Virus record (IMG/VR): IMGVR_UViG_3300022937_003185 | Coordinates: 1-64,000 of that record | Length of the DNA stretch: 64,000 bases | Source of the DNA: a virus | Strand: one strand, 5' to 3' | Made by a program: the position numbers and the translations under genes | Part shown: positions 47,597-58,124 of the stretch, in pieces | Position numbering within the stretch: the stretch's first letter is position 1 | How the letters are laid out: the number at the start of each line of letters is the position of its first letter | Notes under the pieces: generated by a model | The model's database searches: none | Seen by the model: only the letters and a program-made list of their open reading frames with translations | What the model was told of the DNA's origin: nothing

Positions 47597-49438
47597 ATGG
47601 CTAGCAACGTAGGAAAAGATGCGGTATCGGAATCGTTAGAGACAAGATCTAGCGTAGCTGACGTCGTCCAACAGCAGGCCACGGCCAGTCCTACACAGAC
47701 CTTACTTCGAGCTGTAGTGGTGGAAGTACTTTACGATTTAGCTGCCATACCAGATGAGGACATAGAGGAGCTCAAATCGCTAGTTAATGTTCCTGACTTG
47801 GTCGCCTCAGCACCACGAAATTCAATCATTGCGAGAGTTACCACTGCCGGCGCTGACAAGAAAGCAGAAGTCGCGAGAGAACAAGTCACAGAGGAAGAAC
47901 AGCAAAAAGCTGACGAAAACAAAGAGCCGGTTGAGGAAAAAGACGCGATAGGGAAGGTAGGTATACTGGCTTATCCGTTCTTTCCACCTCATCTCTGCAT
48001 GCCTCTCAAACCTGGAGAGCAAGTCTGGCTGGTCACTGAGTCTCCTGATACACCTTCTAAGATAATGTACTGGATGTGCAGAGTTACAGAGCCAGATCAT
48101 ATAGACGACATTAACTACACTCACTCAGACAGAAAATTTTCTGGATCACTCGCTCCAAAAACATCAAAGGAAAAAGCTGACGCAGCAACTGGTTCATCTG
48201 AAAAAACGGACACTTCACCATCAAGCTCTACAGGACAAGCTGAGGGAAAAAAAGAAACATTCGATAAGAATGAAGACGGAATAGATGATCGTATTTTTGG
48301 CTTTCCCAATGGAACCGGCGAGGCTGATGGTTACACTTTAGCAGAAGAGTTTGCTTACGAAGAGATTGTCAACTTGGCTTCCGCCTATAATCAGTTTCGT
48401 ACTCAAGATGTGCCAAGATATACGAAACGTCCTGGTGACCTAGTGCTGCAAGGTTCAAACAATACTCTTATATGCTTAGGCGAAGAAAGAGGATGGCGCC
48501 ACGATGACAGTCCGGCAGATAGCGAGACCTCAAACGCGACAGAGACAGAAGATCAGCTTACTGAGAAAAAAGATCACGTATGGGGAGCAATCGATATTGT
48601 TGCCGGACGTGGCAGGTACAACTGGAGAATGCTGGGTGAAGAAGTCGAAACTTCAACAAGCTCAGAGCCTCTAAGTCCATCCGCTCGCGTCATACTGAAC
48701 TCTCCAGATGCAGACCAAGGCCGTGAAGCGTGGGTTGAAGTAAACAAGAATCCTCAAGAGTCTGATAACGCAGAGGAGAACAGAAAGGATAACCCGACTG
48801 AAGGCGACCCGGATTTCTTTAGCGACGCTGCAAGAATAATAATTTCTCATGGCTCTAAGACGGACGAAAACTTTAATATTGCGGAGATCGGTGCAACTCT
48901 TCCGACTCCTATCGGCGAATCGTTCGGTCAATACGATTTGGTGAACAAGGAAGGGGAGTATCCTTCTGCGATCACAACAAAGGCTGATGAGATAAGAGTC
49001 ATAGCTCGTAAGCTTGAAGCAGGTTCACCTGTAGAAGGAGCACCAGAAATTAATGGTTCTATACGGCTGGTTAAAGAGGGGACACCAGATGGTGATCTCG
49101 CCACCATCATGTTACTTCCTGACGGTACTGTACAGATAACTGGCTCTAGAATAGTACTAGGTCGGCATCCTGATGATGGTGGACTGGGTGCCGATAACAA
49201 GGGTCCAGGAGAGGGTAATTCTCAACCTTATGTGAAGTACCAGCAGCTAGAAGACTTGTTAACTGCGATGATGAAAGACGTGCAAACATTTTGTGATACA
49301 GTGTTGACTCACACAACACCTGGGTATGGTGCTCCATCAGTTCAATTGAATTCAGCTGCAAACGCATTAAAGGCTGCAATGTCTTCCCGTATAGGCGAAA
49401 TACCAGACTTACAGTCTGAAAGAATATTCGGAGAATAG
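47597..49438 (+). CDS. Virion structural protein, probable baseplate hub/spike (gp5-like OB region), 613 aa
   Basis: Residues 110-190 have V-G-I-L-A-Y-P-F-F-P-P-H-L-C-M-P-L-K-P-G-E and V-W-L-V-T-E, a beta-barrel stretch similar to the OB-fold of T4 gp5-type spikes. Later G-T-V-Q-I-T-G-S-R-I-V-L-G is like the strand repeats before a spike tip. A D-K-N-E-D-G-I-D-D-R EF-hand-like loop occurs near residue 225. There is no lysozyme domain. Its place before the gp25 and gp6 homologues supports a hub or spike role, but this remains an inference. Confidence 0.6.
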   Translation: MASNVGKDAVSESLETRSSVADVVQQQATASPTQTLLRAVVVEVLYDLAAIPDEDIEELKSLVNVPDLVASAPRNSIIARVTTAGADKKAEVAREQVTEEEQQKADENKEPVEEKDAIGKVGILAYPFFPPHLCMPLKPGEQVWLVTESPDTPSKIMYWMCRVTEPDHIDDINYTHSDRKFSGSLAPKTSKEKADAATGSSEKTDTSPSSSTGQAEGKKETFDKNEDGIDDRIFGFPNGTGEADGYTLAEEFAYEEIVNLASAYNQFRTQDVPRYTKRPGDLVLQGSNNTLICLGEERGWRHDDSPADSETSNATETEDQLTEKKDHVWGAIDIVAGRGRYNWRMLGEEVETSTSSEPLSPSARVILNSPDADQGREAWVEVNKNPQESDNAEENRKDNPTEGDPDFFSDAARIIISHGSKTDENFNIAEIGATLPTPIGESFGQYDLVNKEGEYPSAITTKADEIRVIARKLEAGSPVEGAPEINGSIRLVKEGTPDGDLATIMLLPDGTVQITGSRIVLGRHPDDGGLGADNKGPGEGNSQPYVKYQQLEDLLTAMMKDVQTFCDTVLTHTTPGYGAPSVQLNSAANALKAAMSSRIGEIPDLQSERIFGE

Positions 49439-49447
49439 GAGAGAGAA

Positions 49448-49717
49448 ATGCCATTATCAGTTGCAAAAGTACCGTTAGAGACTCAAATAGCCGCCGCTTT
49501 CAAGAGAGTTAGGAATGCTGGCAAAGAAGACGGTGCCAACCCCGACGCTATTATAGACCAGTTGGCTAACGATCTTGCTACAGCTATTAATGCTTATGTT
49601 ACTCAAGCTGTCGTACAAGTTACACTAGTTAATACAGCTGTAGTCGGAGTAGGCGGTGGTGTTCCAGGACCTGTGGTAGGAACAGGCGTCGGAATAGGTT
49701 CTGGGATATTGATATGA
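49448..49717 (+). CDS. Small structural or assembly protein, 89 aa
   Basis: The N-terminal half is helical (L-E-T-Q-I-A-A-A-F-K-R-V-R, A-I-I-D-Q-L-A-N-D-L-A-T-A-I-N-A-Y-V). The C-terminus is a low-complexity Gly/Val run (V-G-V-G-G-G-V-P-G-P-V-V-G-T-G-V-G). Such two-part proteins occur in the baseplate cluster of marine myoviruses without a known role. It lies between the spike-like and gp25-like genes. Confidence 0.65.
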   Translation: MPLSVAKVPLETQIAAAFKRVRNAGKEDGANPDAIIDQLANDLATAINAYVTQAVVQVTLVNTAVVGVGGGVPGPVVGTGVGIGSGILI

Positions 49718-49725
49718 CAAAACAT

Positions 49726-49763
49726 CACCACTATTTTTGAGCAATGGATATTTATGAGTGGTG
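49726..49763 (+). promoter_or_regulatory. Hairpin that could cover the gp25 ribosome site
   Basis: CACCACT (49726-49732) can pair with AGTGGTG (49757-49763) across a 24-base loop. The downstream arm lies in the purine-rich GTGGTGG stretch just before ATG 49776, so folding could limit translation of the gp25-like gene. Weak evidence. Confidence 0.28.
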
Positions 49764-49775
49764 GTGGAACAAGTT

Positions 49776-50273
49776 ATGTCAATTGAACGAAGAGTAAATA
49801 CAAAAACTTACAGTTTCAAATCTGTAGGGAATACAGCCGAGCTAAAGAAGAAGCTCGCGAACTCCGACCTACAGCGTCCACCTGTGGGTATAAAGACTCC
49901 CGTTGCTTTGTCTGAAAAGGGCGGAGCTTTTCTGGAAATGCATGATAATTTTCCAGATCAGATACATGACAACTTATTGAACTTGATACTTTGTAACCAT
50001 GGAGAAAGATTGGGACTACCTGACTTTGGAGCTAACCTGATGGAACTGACGTTCGAACTACAGGAATCAGATACTCAATCTGAAGCGATGTCTAGAATCA
50101 ACTCTGCTGTTTCAAAGTACATGCCCTACGTTTCTTTAGAGACGTTTACACCGATTATTGATCTGTTTGACAACAAAGAAGTCGCAAAGATCGGAGTCAA
50201 TTTAGGCTACACCATACCTAAGCTTCGTACCGACCTTCGTCAAATTGAGGTAATTTTGTATAGTGCAGGATGA
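49776..50273 (+). CDS. 25: Baseplate wedge protein, gp25-like, 165 aa
   Basis: ATG 49776 is chosen over GTG 49758. H-D-N-L-L-N-L-I-L-C-N-H-G-E-R-L-G-L-P-D-F is the core of the GPW/gp25 family (usually I-x-x-I-L-x-T-x-x-G-E-R-x-x-x-P-x-F-G). It continues with G-A-N-L-M-E-L-T-F-E. The family has a lysozyme-unrelated fold and forms the inner baseplate wedge around the tail sheath start. The gp6 homologue follows. Confidence 0.88.
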   Translation: MSIERRVNTKTYSFKSVGNTAELKKKLANSDLQRPPVGIKTPVALSEKGGAFLEMHDNFPDQIHDNLLNLILCNHGERLGLPDFGANLMELTFELQESDTQSEAMSRINSAVSKYMPYVSLETFTPIIDLFDNKEVAKIGVNLGYTIPKLRTDLRQIEVILYSAG

Positions 50274-50277
50274 TTGA

Positions 50278-52122
50278 ATGGCTATTGACGCAAAAAAACA
50301 ATTAAAGAACGCGACGAAAAGAAATTATCTTGCAAGAGATTTTCAATCTTTTAGAAACGAGCTGTATTCACACGCAAAGCTTTTTTTCTCTGACAAGATA
50401 CAGGACTTTACAGAGCCCGGGTTAGGGGGACTCTTACTAGACATGGCTGCATATGTCGGCGACACCATGTCATTCTATCTAGATCATCAGTTCAACGAGT
50501 TAAACTGGTCAACAGCTATAGAGAATAGAAACATCAAGAGACATCTTAGAAACGCAGGTGTTAAGGCTCGTGGCGCAAACCCAGCTGTCGCGATGATAAA
50601 GCTTTATTTTGAAGTGCCAGCAGAGACCGTCGACGACGAAATAATACCTAAGAGAAATCTGCTTCCGATAGTCCAAGCGGCGACAACTTTCGTCTCTAAG
50701 GATGGTGTACCGTTTTCCCTAACTGCGGATGTTGATTTTTCTGAAAAAGATTCTGCTGGTAATTACCTGTATGACTCTATCGTTGTTGAAACAGATGATG
50801 ACTCCAATCCTACTTCATTTGTGGTCGTAAGAAATGGTCTGGTGTTGTCTGGAATAAGAAAAGAGGAGCAATTTGCGATCTCTAACGTTTCTAAACCTTT
50901 TAGAAAGATTATCCTTCCTGATGAGAACATAACATCTATAATAAGCGTGAAAGATAGTGATGATAATCAATATTATGAAGTTGAATCGCTATCACAAGAC
51001 ACGGTATTTAAAAGAGTAGAAAACGTGTCTGTAGACCGAGACGACGTTTCTCATAATTTAGAAGTCATACCAGCTCCCAGGAGATTTGTTTCATATTATG
51101 ATTATGACACTAAGTTGACATCTTTACAATTCGGCTCCGGAGACGCAACCACAACAGATAATGACTTGCTACCTGACCCATCTGAGTTAGCATTACCTCT
51201 TTACGGGAAGACTACTTTCACAAGATTTTCTTTAGATCCTAACAAGCTAATGCAAACGCAGACCTTGGGAATATCACCGAGAAACACGACACTAACTGTA
51301 GCCTATAGAGCTGGTGGCGGATTAAAGCACAATGTAGCGGCAGACATGATAAAGACTGTCACTAAGCTCTTCATAAAGTTTCCACAAAACGCAAGTGCCA
51401 GTGACTCCGCTCTTGTTAGGGCAAGTATAGATGTTACTAACCCTCTCCCGGCGATGGACGGAGATAGAGCGCCAACGCTTGAGGATTTGCGGTCGCAAAT
51501 ACCAGCTGCTAGAAACAGTCAGTCAAGAATCATTACAAAGCCTGATTTAATAGCGAGGATCTACACACTCCCCAATGAGTTTGGAAGAGTGTTTAGGGTC
51601 GGCATAAGACCCAACCCTATAAATTCTCTAGCCAGCCAGATCTTCGTGATTTCTAGATCAAGATCTGGAACTTTAAAAATGTCATCTGACACTTTGAAGA
51701 AAAACTTACGTACTTACTTAAACGAATTCCGAGCCGTTAGCGATGCTTACGATATACTAGATGCTAGAATAATCAATTTTGGAGTACACATCGACGTAGT
51801 TGCCCATCCTGACTCAAACAAAGGTCAGGTTGCGCAAGGGATTATATCAAACCTCACTAACCTTCTGGCACTGAAGAATATGCAAATAGATCAACCGATC
51901 GCATCTGCAGATATAATGAACTCAATATTAAACAGTGCCGGTGTGATATCGCTAATAGACTTTAGGGTGGTAAATCTTTCTGGCACGATAGAAGACAGAA
52001 CTTATAGCGATGTCTCATTCAACGTCGACGCGAATACAATGCAACGAATGGTGGTAGGTCAACCTGGATCGATATTTGAGCTGAAGTATCCAGCAAATGA
52101 TATCGTGGTAACAGTGAGGTAA
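50278..52122 (+). CDS. 6: Baseplate wedge protein, gp6/gpJ-like, 614 aa
   Basis: The N-terminus R-N-Y-L-A-R-D-F-Q-S-F-R-N-E-L, then F-T-E-P-G-L-G-G-L-L-L-D-M-A-A-Y-V-G-D and S-F-Y-L-D-H-Q-F-N-E matches the first domain of T4 gp6 and baseplate J proteins. The rest has the alternating domains expected for a wedge (G-A-G... beta parts and a late helical gpJ-like region near residues 440-560). T4 gp6 is 660 aa. It starts four bases after gp25. Confidence 0.87.
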   Translation: MAIDAKKQLKNATKRNYLARDFQSFRNELYSHAKLFFSDKIQDFTEPGLGGLLLDMAAYVGDTMSFYLDHQFNELNWSTAIENRNIKRHLRNAGVKARGANPAVAMIKLYFEVPAETVDDEIIPKRNLLPIVQAATTFVSKDGVPFSLTADVDFSEKDSAGNYLYDSIVVETDDDSNPTSFVVVRNGLVLSGIRKEEQFAISNVSKPFRKIILPDENITSIISVKDSDDNQYYEVESLSQDTVFKRVENVSVDRDDVSHNLEVIPAPRRFVSYYDYDTKLTSLQFGSGDATTTDNDLLPDPSELALPLYGKTTFTRFSLDPNKLMQTQTLGISPRNTTLTVAYRAGGGLKHNVAADMIKTVTKLFIKFPQNASASDSALVRASIDVTNPLPAMDGDRAPTLEDLRSQIPAARNSQSRIITKPDLIARIYTLPNEFGRVFRVGIRPNPINSLASQIFVISRSRSGTLKMSSDTLKKNLRTYLNEFRAVSDAYDILDARIINFGVHIDVVAHPDSNKGQVAQGIISNLTNLLALKNMQIDQPIASADIMNSILNSAGVISLIDFRVVNLSGTIEDRTYSDVSFNVDANTMQRMVVGQPGSIFELKYPANDIVVTVR

Positions 52123-52129
52123 ATAAAAC

Positions 52130-53683
52130 ATGTTCTATATCATTACAGCTAGCTCTGATACATACATCACTGACAAAATCTTACAAAATAAATTTAGAGC
52201 CACCGACGCAAACGTAGGTAGGGCTGGCACTCTGGATCTGTTTAAGTTATATGATGAGTCGATATTCACGCAGAATGGAACCATAGTGACTAGTTCTGTC
52301 AGTGAGTTATCGAGAATACTGATTAAGTTTGATTATGAAAACTTAGTCTCTCTTACTTCAAGCAGTCTAGATCTGAATAGCGATACTTTTAAAGCCGAAC
52401 TTCAATTAACAGAAGTTAATTCAGGTGTGCCGGTCCCTAGAGATTTTTCCGTCATTGCCAATCCTCTAGCGGTGAAGTTTGATGAAGGTTCTGGAAAGAG
52501 TACTTCACAGTTTTCTGATGTCGATGTTGCAAACTTTATAACTGCTTCCGTAACTGCTGGAACACCTTCTCTATGGAATGTGACGGGCTCAGGCCAGGGT
52601 GGATATCTTAATTCTTCTGGTATCGACTATATCACTAGTGGCTCAATAGGCTCGGCGGAGATTGACTTTGGAGCTTCCAAGACTTTTGTTGAAGGACCCG
52701 GTAATCTGGTGTTAGACGTGACCAAGCAGGTCTCTTCATCATTAGCGAATGATATGGTCAATCACGGCTTCAGAATAGCTTTTAGCGGCTCCTACGAAAG
52801 CGACACTAAAACACGATTTGTGAAGAGGTTTGCTTCTAGACATTCAAGAAATAGACTTCTTGTTCCAAGACTACTTTTGACCTGGGACAACTCAATCCAA
52901 GATCGGCATTTAGACCTACAGTTTAATGTGTCATCATCTTTGTTTTTAAAGAACTTCATTTCAGGACGTCCTGCAAATCTCGTCAGTGGGTCAGCGCTGA
53001 CTGAACTAACAGGACAGAACTGTTTGAACCTGAGGTTCGTATCAGGATCAGGTACGATTACAGAGACGACGTTCAACGTATCTGTGTCTCAACATACTGG
53101 GTCGACAGACGGTTCTGGTATGGTAGGCGTATATTCTGGAACTTTTAACTTAGATGAGTTTAACACAACCTTCTTCGGTAATTCTACGAAATACGTCGAT
53201 GAGATAGAGCTAAAAGAAATTTGGTCCTCTAATGATTTGACTGTTTCATTCTTTAGCGGTTCTGTGAAGATCAGAAAGGGTTCTAGAAGCACAGCGGGAT
53301 TTTCTAATAGAAGATTACATGTTTCTGTTGTGAATGCACAGACGGCATACAGGGAAGGTGATGAAGCGAGTTTTAGACTATTCGTAGAGGACCTCGACAA
53401 GACACTAAATGAGAAAGCCTATAAGCTTCCTAGAAGAAGAACAAGCGAGGTATTTGATGTTGCTCATTATAGACTTGTAGACAAAGAAACAGGCACAATC
53501 ATCGTTCCATTCGACAAGATAAGAAATTCAACTCGCGTTTCAACAGACGCGGATGGAATGTATATTTCGTTCTTGACAGCTGGTCTTCCAAAGGGCCGGA
53601 CGTACACTATACATCTTTTAGTAAATGACCGAGGTATCGAGAGGTTGTTCAGTCTAGATGATATATCTTTCACGGTGGTATAA
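52130..53683 (+). CDS. Virion structural protein, 517 aa
   Basis: The start F-Y-I-I-T-A-S-S-D-T-Y-I-T-D-K and later S-E-L-S-R-I-L-I-K-F-D resemble the DNRLRE-type beta domain seen in surface structural proteins. The middle is Ser/Gly-rich beta sheet, and the last 120 residues (R-R-L-H-V-S-V-V-N, L-P-K-G-R-T-Y-T-I-H-L-L-V-N-D) look Ig-like. In T4-like marine phages proteins of this kind follow gp6 and are baseplate or tail parts. It lies two bases before the next structural gene. Confidence 0.7.
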   Translation: MFYIITASSDTYITDKILQNKFRATDANVGRAGTLDLFKLYDESIFTQNGTIVTSSVSELSRILIKFDYENLVSLTSSSLDLNSDTFKAELQLTEVNSGVPVPRDFSVIANPLAVKFDEGSGKSTSQFSDVDVANFITASVTAGTPSLWNVTGSGQGGYLNSSGIDYITSGSIGSAEIDFGASKTFVEGPGNLVLDVTKQVSSSLANDMVNHGFRIAFSGSYESDTKTRFVKRFASRHSRNRLLVPRLLLTWDNSIQDRHLDLQFNVSSSLFLKNFISGRPANLVSGSALTELTGQNCLNLRFVSGSGTITETTFNVSVSQHTGSTDGSGMVGVYSGTFNLDEFNTTFFGNSTKYVDEIELKEIWSSNDLTVSFFSGSVKIRKGSRSTAGFSNRRLHVSVVNAQTAYREGDEASFRLFVEDLDKTLNEKAYKLPRRRTSEVFDVAHYRLVDKETGTIIVPFDKIRNSTRVSTDADGMYISFLTAGLPKGRTYTIHLLVNDRGIERLFSLDDISFTVV

Positions 53684-53685
53684 GA

Positions 53686-56600
53686 ATGTCAAGAAAAAAG
53701 AACGTTTTCTCAAACCAAAAGTTGTTTACACCAGCTGTTGTAAGAAAATATACAAAATCGTCTGGAGTCTTAAAAGAACAGACATTGGGCTCTGTCTCTG
53801 GATCAAAGGAGGTTAATGATACTCCGTCTGGGTCATTCCGTTATGATCCTCCAGGGTCTCCCCTTAAGTCATCGCAACAGCTTCCTTTAGATTTTTCGAA
53901 GTTTGAAAATCACACGTTCTTTTCTTCTGCTGAGGTAAACGTTAATTTAGCGTACGAAAAAATTATTAACAAGTTTCCGTTTGACGGAACAAAGAAAGAG
54001 TACGAAGACTGGCTTGATGACCTATCAGGATTTGAGAAGTACATTTTAGATATATACCCATCATATACCGGCTATCTGACCTTTCATGGTAACAATGAGT
54101 ATGTGGAAGTCATAGATAAAGCAGGTGTTATATTTCCTTCTATCTCTAAGAAGGTATCTGCCAAGACTGTCTTGAACCCCCGCTCAAATCCAATTTTTAT
54201 TGAGCTAGACTTGGCAATACCTAGCGAAGCATCTAATGACCAATACATCTTATATCATAATTCGAATAATGATGTTGGGTATGCTGCATTCACAAGAGCA
54301 TCAACATCGAGCTCTAAAGCTGATCTAACATTCACAGTCTTTAGTGGGTCGACTACTGCATCTGCAACAACTGAGATTGAAAAGGGTAGCTTTACCCACG
54401 TCTGTCTCTCTTATGATAACTCTATACAGGAGAAGAGAGCAAAGATATTGTCTGGAAGTGTTGTTGTCGCAACCTCGGATAGGGTATCTTTTGATTCAAT
54501 TAGTACTGCGGGAAATTCGTTACTGATCGGATCAGGCTCAACTTTAGCAATCAGTAGCTTTACGCCAACTCAAACGTTTTCAGGGTCAATCAATAACTTT
54601 AGAGTATACCATAAGACAAGAACATCATCTGAAATTGACCGCTATATAAAAAGGACTCTTTTTGCCGACAGTAACAGCATGAACGTCTTAAACTTAAGGT
54701 TTAATGAGGCAACGGGAAGCTATCAAAACAATTCAGTTGTTTTAGATTCTTCTGGTGAGAGTTTACACTCCAGGATTGTCAACTACGACGCCGGAATACG
54801 CTCTGAAAAGCCTTACGACAGTTTATGCTTATTTGAAAGTTCTGTATATCATCCTACGCTGTTTCCAAGTCATCCTGACGTCATTTCTTTAAACGAGCAG
54901 TTGTTGGTTAGCGCTTCTAACTATGATGCCAATAACCCTAACTTGATAACAAAGCTTATTCCTGATCATTACTTTGAAGTTGCAAAAGCCTCAACTGGAC
55001 AAAGCGATTATGGCACAACCTTGAACGGTATAGAACAATCACCTGACGCATATTCTGTTCCTGGCGCAGCCAAGATGGGACAACCACAGATCATATCAGC
55101 TCTGTTGTTTATGTGGGCCAGAATGTTCGACGAATTAAAGCAAATGATCGATCATGCATCTGAACTAGTTCATATAGACTATGAATCAGAGGAATCGATA
55201 GCGAACCAGCTTTTACCAATGTTATCTGAGTATTACGGTTTTGAGCTTTCTAGCATGTTTAGGAACGCAAGTTATGACCAATTCTTTGACGGTGAATCTA
55301 TAGTTGCTGGGAAAGTACCGGGCCTTCTGGCACTACAGAACGAAATATGGCGTAGAATATTAATTAATCTACCTGAGATTGTACGATCGAAAGGGACACT
55401 GCATAGTATAAAATCCCTATTTAGATCCGCCGGTATCGATCCGGATAGGATGTTTCGATTCGTTGAGTACGGGAGTGAAAACCAACTTCGGCTCGGCCGG
55501 TCAAGAAAAAAGATAACAGAAATATCGACGTTACTAGATTTTTCGGGAAGTATCTCCTACACTCCCTCTGCTACAACAGACGTACAGGGATACAACAGCA
55601 ACAAGCCAAACCTAATATCTTCTTTCTTGACTGGGTCTAGGATAGAAGTCGGTTATCCTGACATTTCTGGAGTAATGATACAACAGGAAGAGTATTCTCC
55701 ACACGGCATATCCAACTCTGAAAATGACGGCTTGTTCACATCCGGAAGCTGGTCGATAGAAAGTAGATTTAAGTTTCCTACAACTAGAAATTTTTATGAT
55801 CCACAAAGTCTTTTACGACTACACACAACTGGATCGTCTGTATCGCACAACGTGATTGTGAACTTGGTAGCAGACCCCAATATTGACGAAGATGCCGAGA
55901 ATGGAATAGTGACGCTGTATTGCCGACCCGGCTTTGAAACCTCAGATGATCTATTAACTCTCTCTATTAATGATGTCAACATCTTCGACGGAAATAAATG
56001 GTACGTATCCGCGGGAAGAAAGAGAAATGATGAGATAGACAGCTATGTGTCATCAAGCTACTTTCTGACTCTTGCCAGACAAGAGAATGGCGAGATACTG
56101 GAATATTACACAACATCGTCTTTGTTCTTGGACTCAAATGTCGTTGGAGAAAATGCGTTCCAAAAGAAAGATTATCTTGGCACGACGCTGAACGCATCAG
56201 GCTCTTTCATAGTGGTTGGAAGCCAGACACTAGACGACTCTATTTCTCGCCACTTAAATGATAGCACAATAGTTGAAAAAGCTAGAACAACAAACTTTTC
56301 TGGGCTAATGGGTCACACAAGGTTTTGGTCGAAAGCCTTGACACAAGAAGAAATGAAAGAACACACGAGGAACTTTACTTCTTTGGGTGTAGAAGACCCT
56401 CTAAAGAACTTCGGTTTTTCTCATGAGATCACTGGTTCATTCGAGAAACTGAGACTAGATATCTCGACAGACCAACCTGTTACCACAACAGATGTCAGCG
56501 GTGTAATAGACCCCTTGATAGATTTTTCGCAACAGTTTGCGTCTAGCTCTAACCCAGGAGGGTTCAGCACTCTTAGGGGCTTTGAGGCATCGACTCAAGT

Positions 56601-57195
56601 CATAAAGCCTGAAAGATTCGACTATAGCGCGATATCATATCTTTTTGACGAGCCATCGACATCTAATAAGGTGAGGATATTGGGTATGACAGAAGGCGAG
56701 AACATTGCAGAGTATGACACGCTACCAGCTCCGATATATGAGATTCCAAGAGCCACTGAGCCTGTAGACGATGTAAGATTCTCAATAGAGTTCTCAGTAT
56801 CTCAAGCTCTTAACGAAGACATTATGAAAATCTTTGCCACACTAAACGCCCTTGACACCGCTCTTGGTTCACCAAACACTATGTTTTCAGAAGAGTATTT
56901 CGACCTCCGTCAGATGAGAGAGATATACTTCAACCGCTTGGTCGGGGAAGTTAACTACACTAGCTTTTTTGAGTTTTTTAGATGGATAGACCAGTCCTTC
57001 GATTCGATGGTAACTAACCTAATACCCAAGAAGACTAACTACAAGGGATTCAACATGATTGTTGAAGGTCACGCCCTAGAAAGAAGTAGGGTTCCATACA
57101 ACACCGGTGACATATACCTCGGCGAGAATGATAGAAGAAATCTCAAGGGAACCATACTATTAAGACAGCTGGTCGGTAACATAAGGAAGATTTGA
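53686..57195 (+). CDS. Large virion structural protein with two LamG-like domains, 1169 aa
   Basis: After a basic N-terminus, a first concanavalin/LamG-like domain spans about residues 130-330, ending F-S-G-S-I-N-N-F-R-V-Y. A second lies at about 650-905, ending T-R-F-W-S-K-A-L-T-Q-E-E-M. Between them a helical block (A-L-L-F-M-W-A-R-M-F-D-E-L-K-Q-M-I-D) resembles tail-associated wedge proteins. LamG domains bind glycans, so the protein may attach the baseplate to host surface polysaccharide. The stop overlaps the next ATG. Confidence 0.75.
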   Translation: MSRKKNVFSNQKLFTPAVVRKYTKSSGVLKEQTLGSVSGSKEVNDTPSGSFRYDPPGSPLKSSQQLPLDFSKFENHTFFSSAEVNVNLAYEKIINKFPFDGTKKEYEDWLDDLSGFEKYILDIYPSYTGYLTFHGNNEYVEVIDKAGVIFPSISKKVSAKTVLNPRSNPIFIELDLAIPSEASNDQYILYHNSNNDVGYAAFTRASTSSSKADLTFTVFSGSTTASATTEIEKGSFTHVCLSYDNSIQEKRAKILSGSVVVATSDRVSFDSISTAGNSLLIGSGSTLAISSFTPTQTFSGSINNFRVYHKTRTSSEIDRYIKRTLFADSNSMNVLNLRFNEATGSYQNNSVVLDSSGESLHSRIVNYDAGIRSEKPYDSLCLFESSVYHPTLFPSHPDVISLNEQLLVSASNYDANNPNLITKLIPDHYFEVAKASTGQSDYGTTLNGIEQSPDAYSVPGAAKMGQPQIISALLFMWARMFDELKQMIDHASELVHIDYESEESIANQLLPMLSEYYGFELSSMFRNASYDQFFDGESIVAGKVPGLLALQNEIWRRILINLPEIVRSKGTLHSIKSLFRSAGIDPDRMFRFVEYGSENQLRLGRSRKKITEISTLLDFSGSISYTPSATTDVQGYNSNKPNLISSFLTGSRIEVGYPDISGVMIQQEEYSPHGISNSENDGLFTSGSWSIESRFKFPTTRNFYDPQSLLRLHTTGSSVSHNVIVNLVADPNIDEDAENGIVTLYCRPGFETSDDLLTLSINDVNIFDGNKWYVSAGRKRNDEIDSYVSSSYFLTLARQENGEILEYYTTSSLFLDSNVVGENAFQKKDYLGTTLNASGSFIVVGSQTLDDSISRHLNDSTIVEKARTTNFSGLMGHTRFWSKALTQEEMKEHTRNFTSLGVEDPLKNFGFSHEITGSFEKLRLDISTDQPVTTTDVSGVIDPLIDFSQQFASSSNPGGFSTLRGFEASTQVIKPERFDYSAISYLFDEPSTSNKVRILGMTEGENIAEYDTLPAPIYEIPRATEPVDDVRFSIEFSVSQALNEDIMKIFATLNALDTALGSPNTMFSEEYFDLRQMREIYFNRLVGEVNYTSFFEFFRWIDQSFDSMVTNLIPKKTNYKGFNMIVEGHALERSRVPYNTGDIYLGENDRRNLKGTILLRQLVGNIRKI

Positions 57196-58124
57196 TGACA
57201 TCACAAAGAGTTTTAAGTGGCAGCAAATCAAAAGGTTCTACTGCTACGCTAACAGGATCAGTGCAATATTTCTATCAAGGAACTAGCGTAAGAACGTTCT
57301 CTTCTTTTGTGGGTAGTCTACTCCCAAGGATGGGTTCAGGTGACCGTATCGAAATGTACAAGGACGGCTCCCCGATTGATACATTTGATGGGTTTGATGA
57401 CTCTATAATCATAAATAACAACTCTGCTGATATGGGCGGAGAAAATGATGGAAAAAGAATAGAAGAAAGAGTCAGTCATGACTACGAGAACCGTGGGTTT
57501 GGTCAACCCACACTTACACTGAAGGGCGAGCCTTACGCTGATACTATTAAGTTTGATCCTGTCATCTATATAAAAGACTCTCAAGAAGTCATGTGGCCAG
57601 TTAACATGTGGAATGCTGGGTCATTGGACGATCACGAGTTCGATGGTGTTATTGAGCCTTTAGATATCCGACGAGAAGTGTTTGGAGAGATAATCACAAA
57701 GTATGAGGGTCGTTCTATAAGGGGTGCACTGGTCGGAGCAGCATCGGAACAACCCTGGGGTAGCAAGCAGATAGAAAGCGCTTGGTACATAAGTGACAAC
57801 AGCTGCCGTCCATTTCTAGATGCGCCAACAGTCTTTTCTCTTGATGATAGTGAGACGCCGATAGCAAGTCAGGCATACCAAGACATAGAACAATCAGCAG
57901 ATTCTGCCTTTTTAGAGAAAGATACTTATCATGACAGAGTTTATTTTTCTTTGCTAACTCACAATAATAGTGATATGAGAACAGCCTTACGTCAATTAAA
58001 CAGTTCTTCTTGTGATAGTTTGACTGACCCTTTTGAGAAAAGGGCTAATAGAGGTCTTACTGAAGGTCAGAATGTCGGTTCATTGGCGTTTAGTAATCTG
58101 CTTGTAGTTGGGGAGCAGTCGTGA
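57195..58124 (+). CDS. Virion structural protein, 309 aa
   Basis: ATG 57195 overlaps the previous TGA. It has a soluble beta-rich N-terminal part (G-S-V-Q-Y-F-Y-Q-G-T-S-V-R-T-F) and an acidic C-terminal part. I recognise no domain. Tight coupling to the LamG proteins on both sides (GTGA with the next gene) argues that it is a subunit of the same complex. Confidence 0.68.
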   Translation: MTSQRVLSGSKSKGSTATLTGSVQYFYQGTSVRTFSSFVGSLLPRMGSGDRIEMYKDGSPIDTFDGFDDSIIINNNSADMGGENDGKRIEERVSHDYENRGFGQPTLTLKGEPYADTIKFDPVIYIKDSQEVMWPVNMWNAGSLDDHEFDGVIEPLDIRREVFGEIITKYEGRSIRGALVGAASEQPWGSKQIESAWYISDNSCRPFLDAPTVFSLDDSETPIASQAYQDIEQSADSAFLEKDTYHDRVYFSLLTHNNSDMRTALRQLNSSSCDSLTDPFEKRANRGLTEGQNVGSLAFSNLLVVGEQS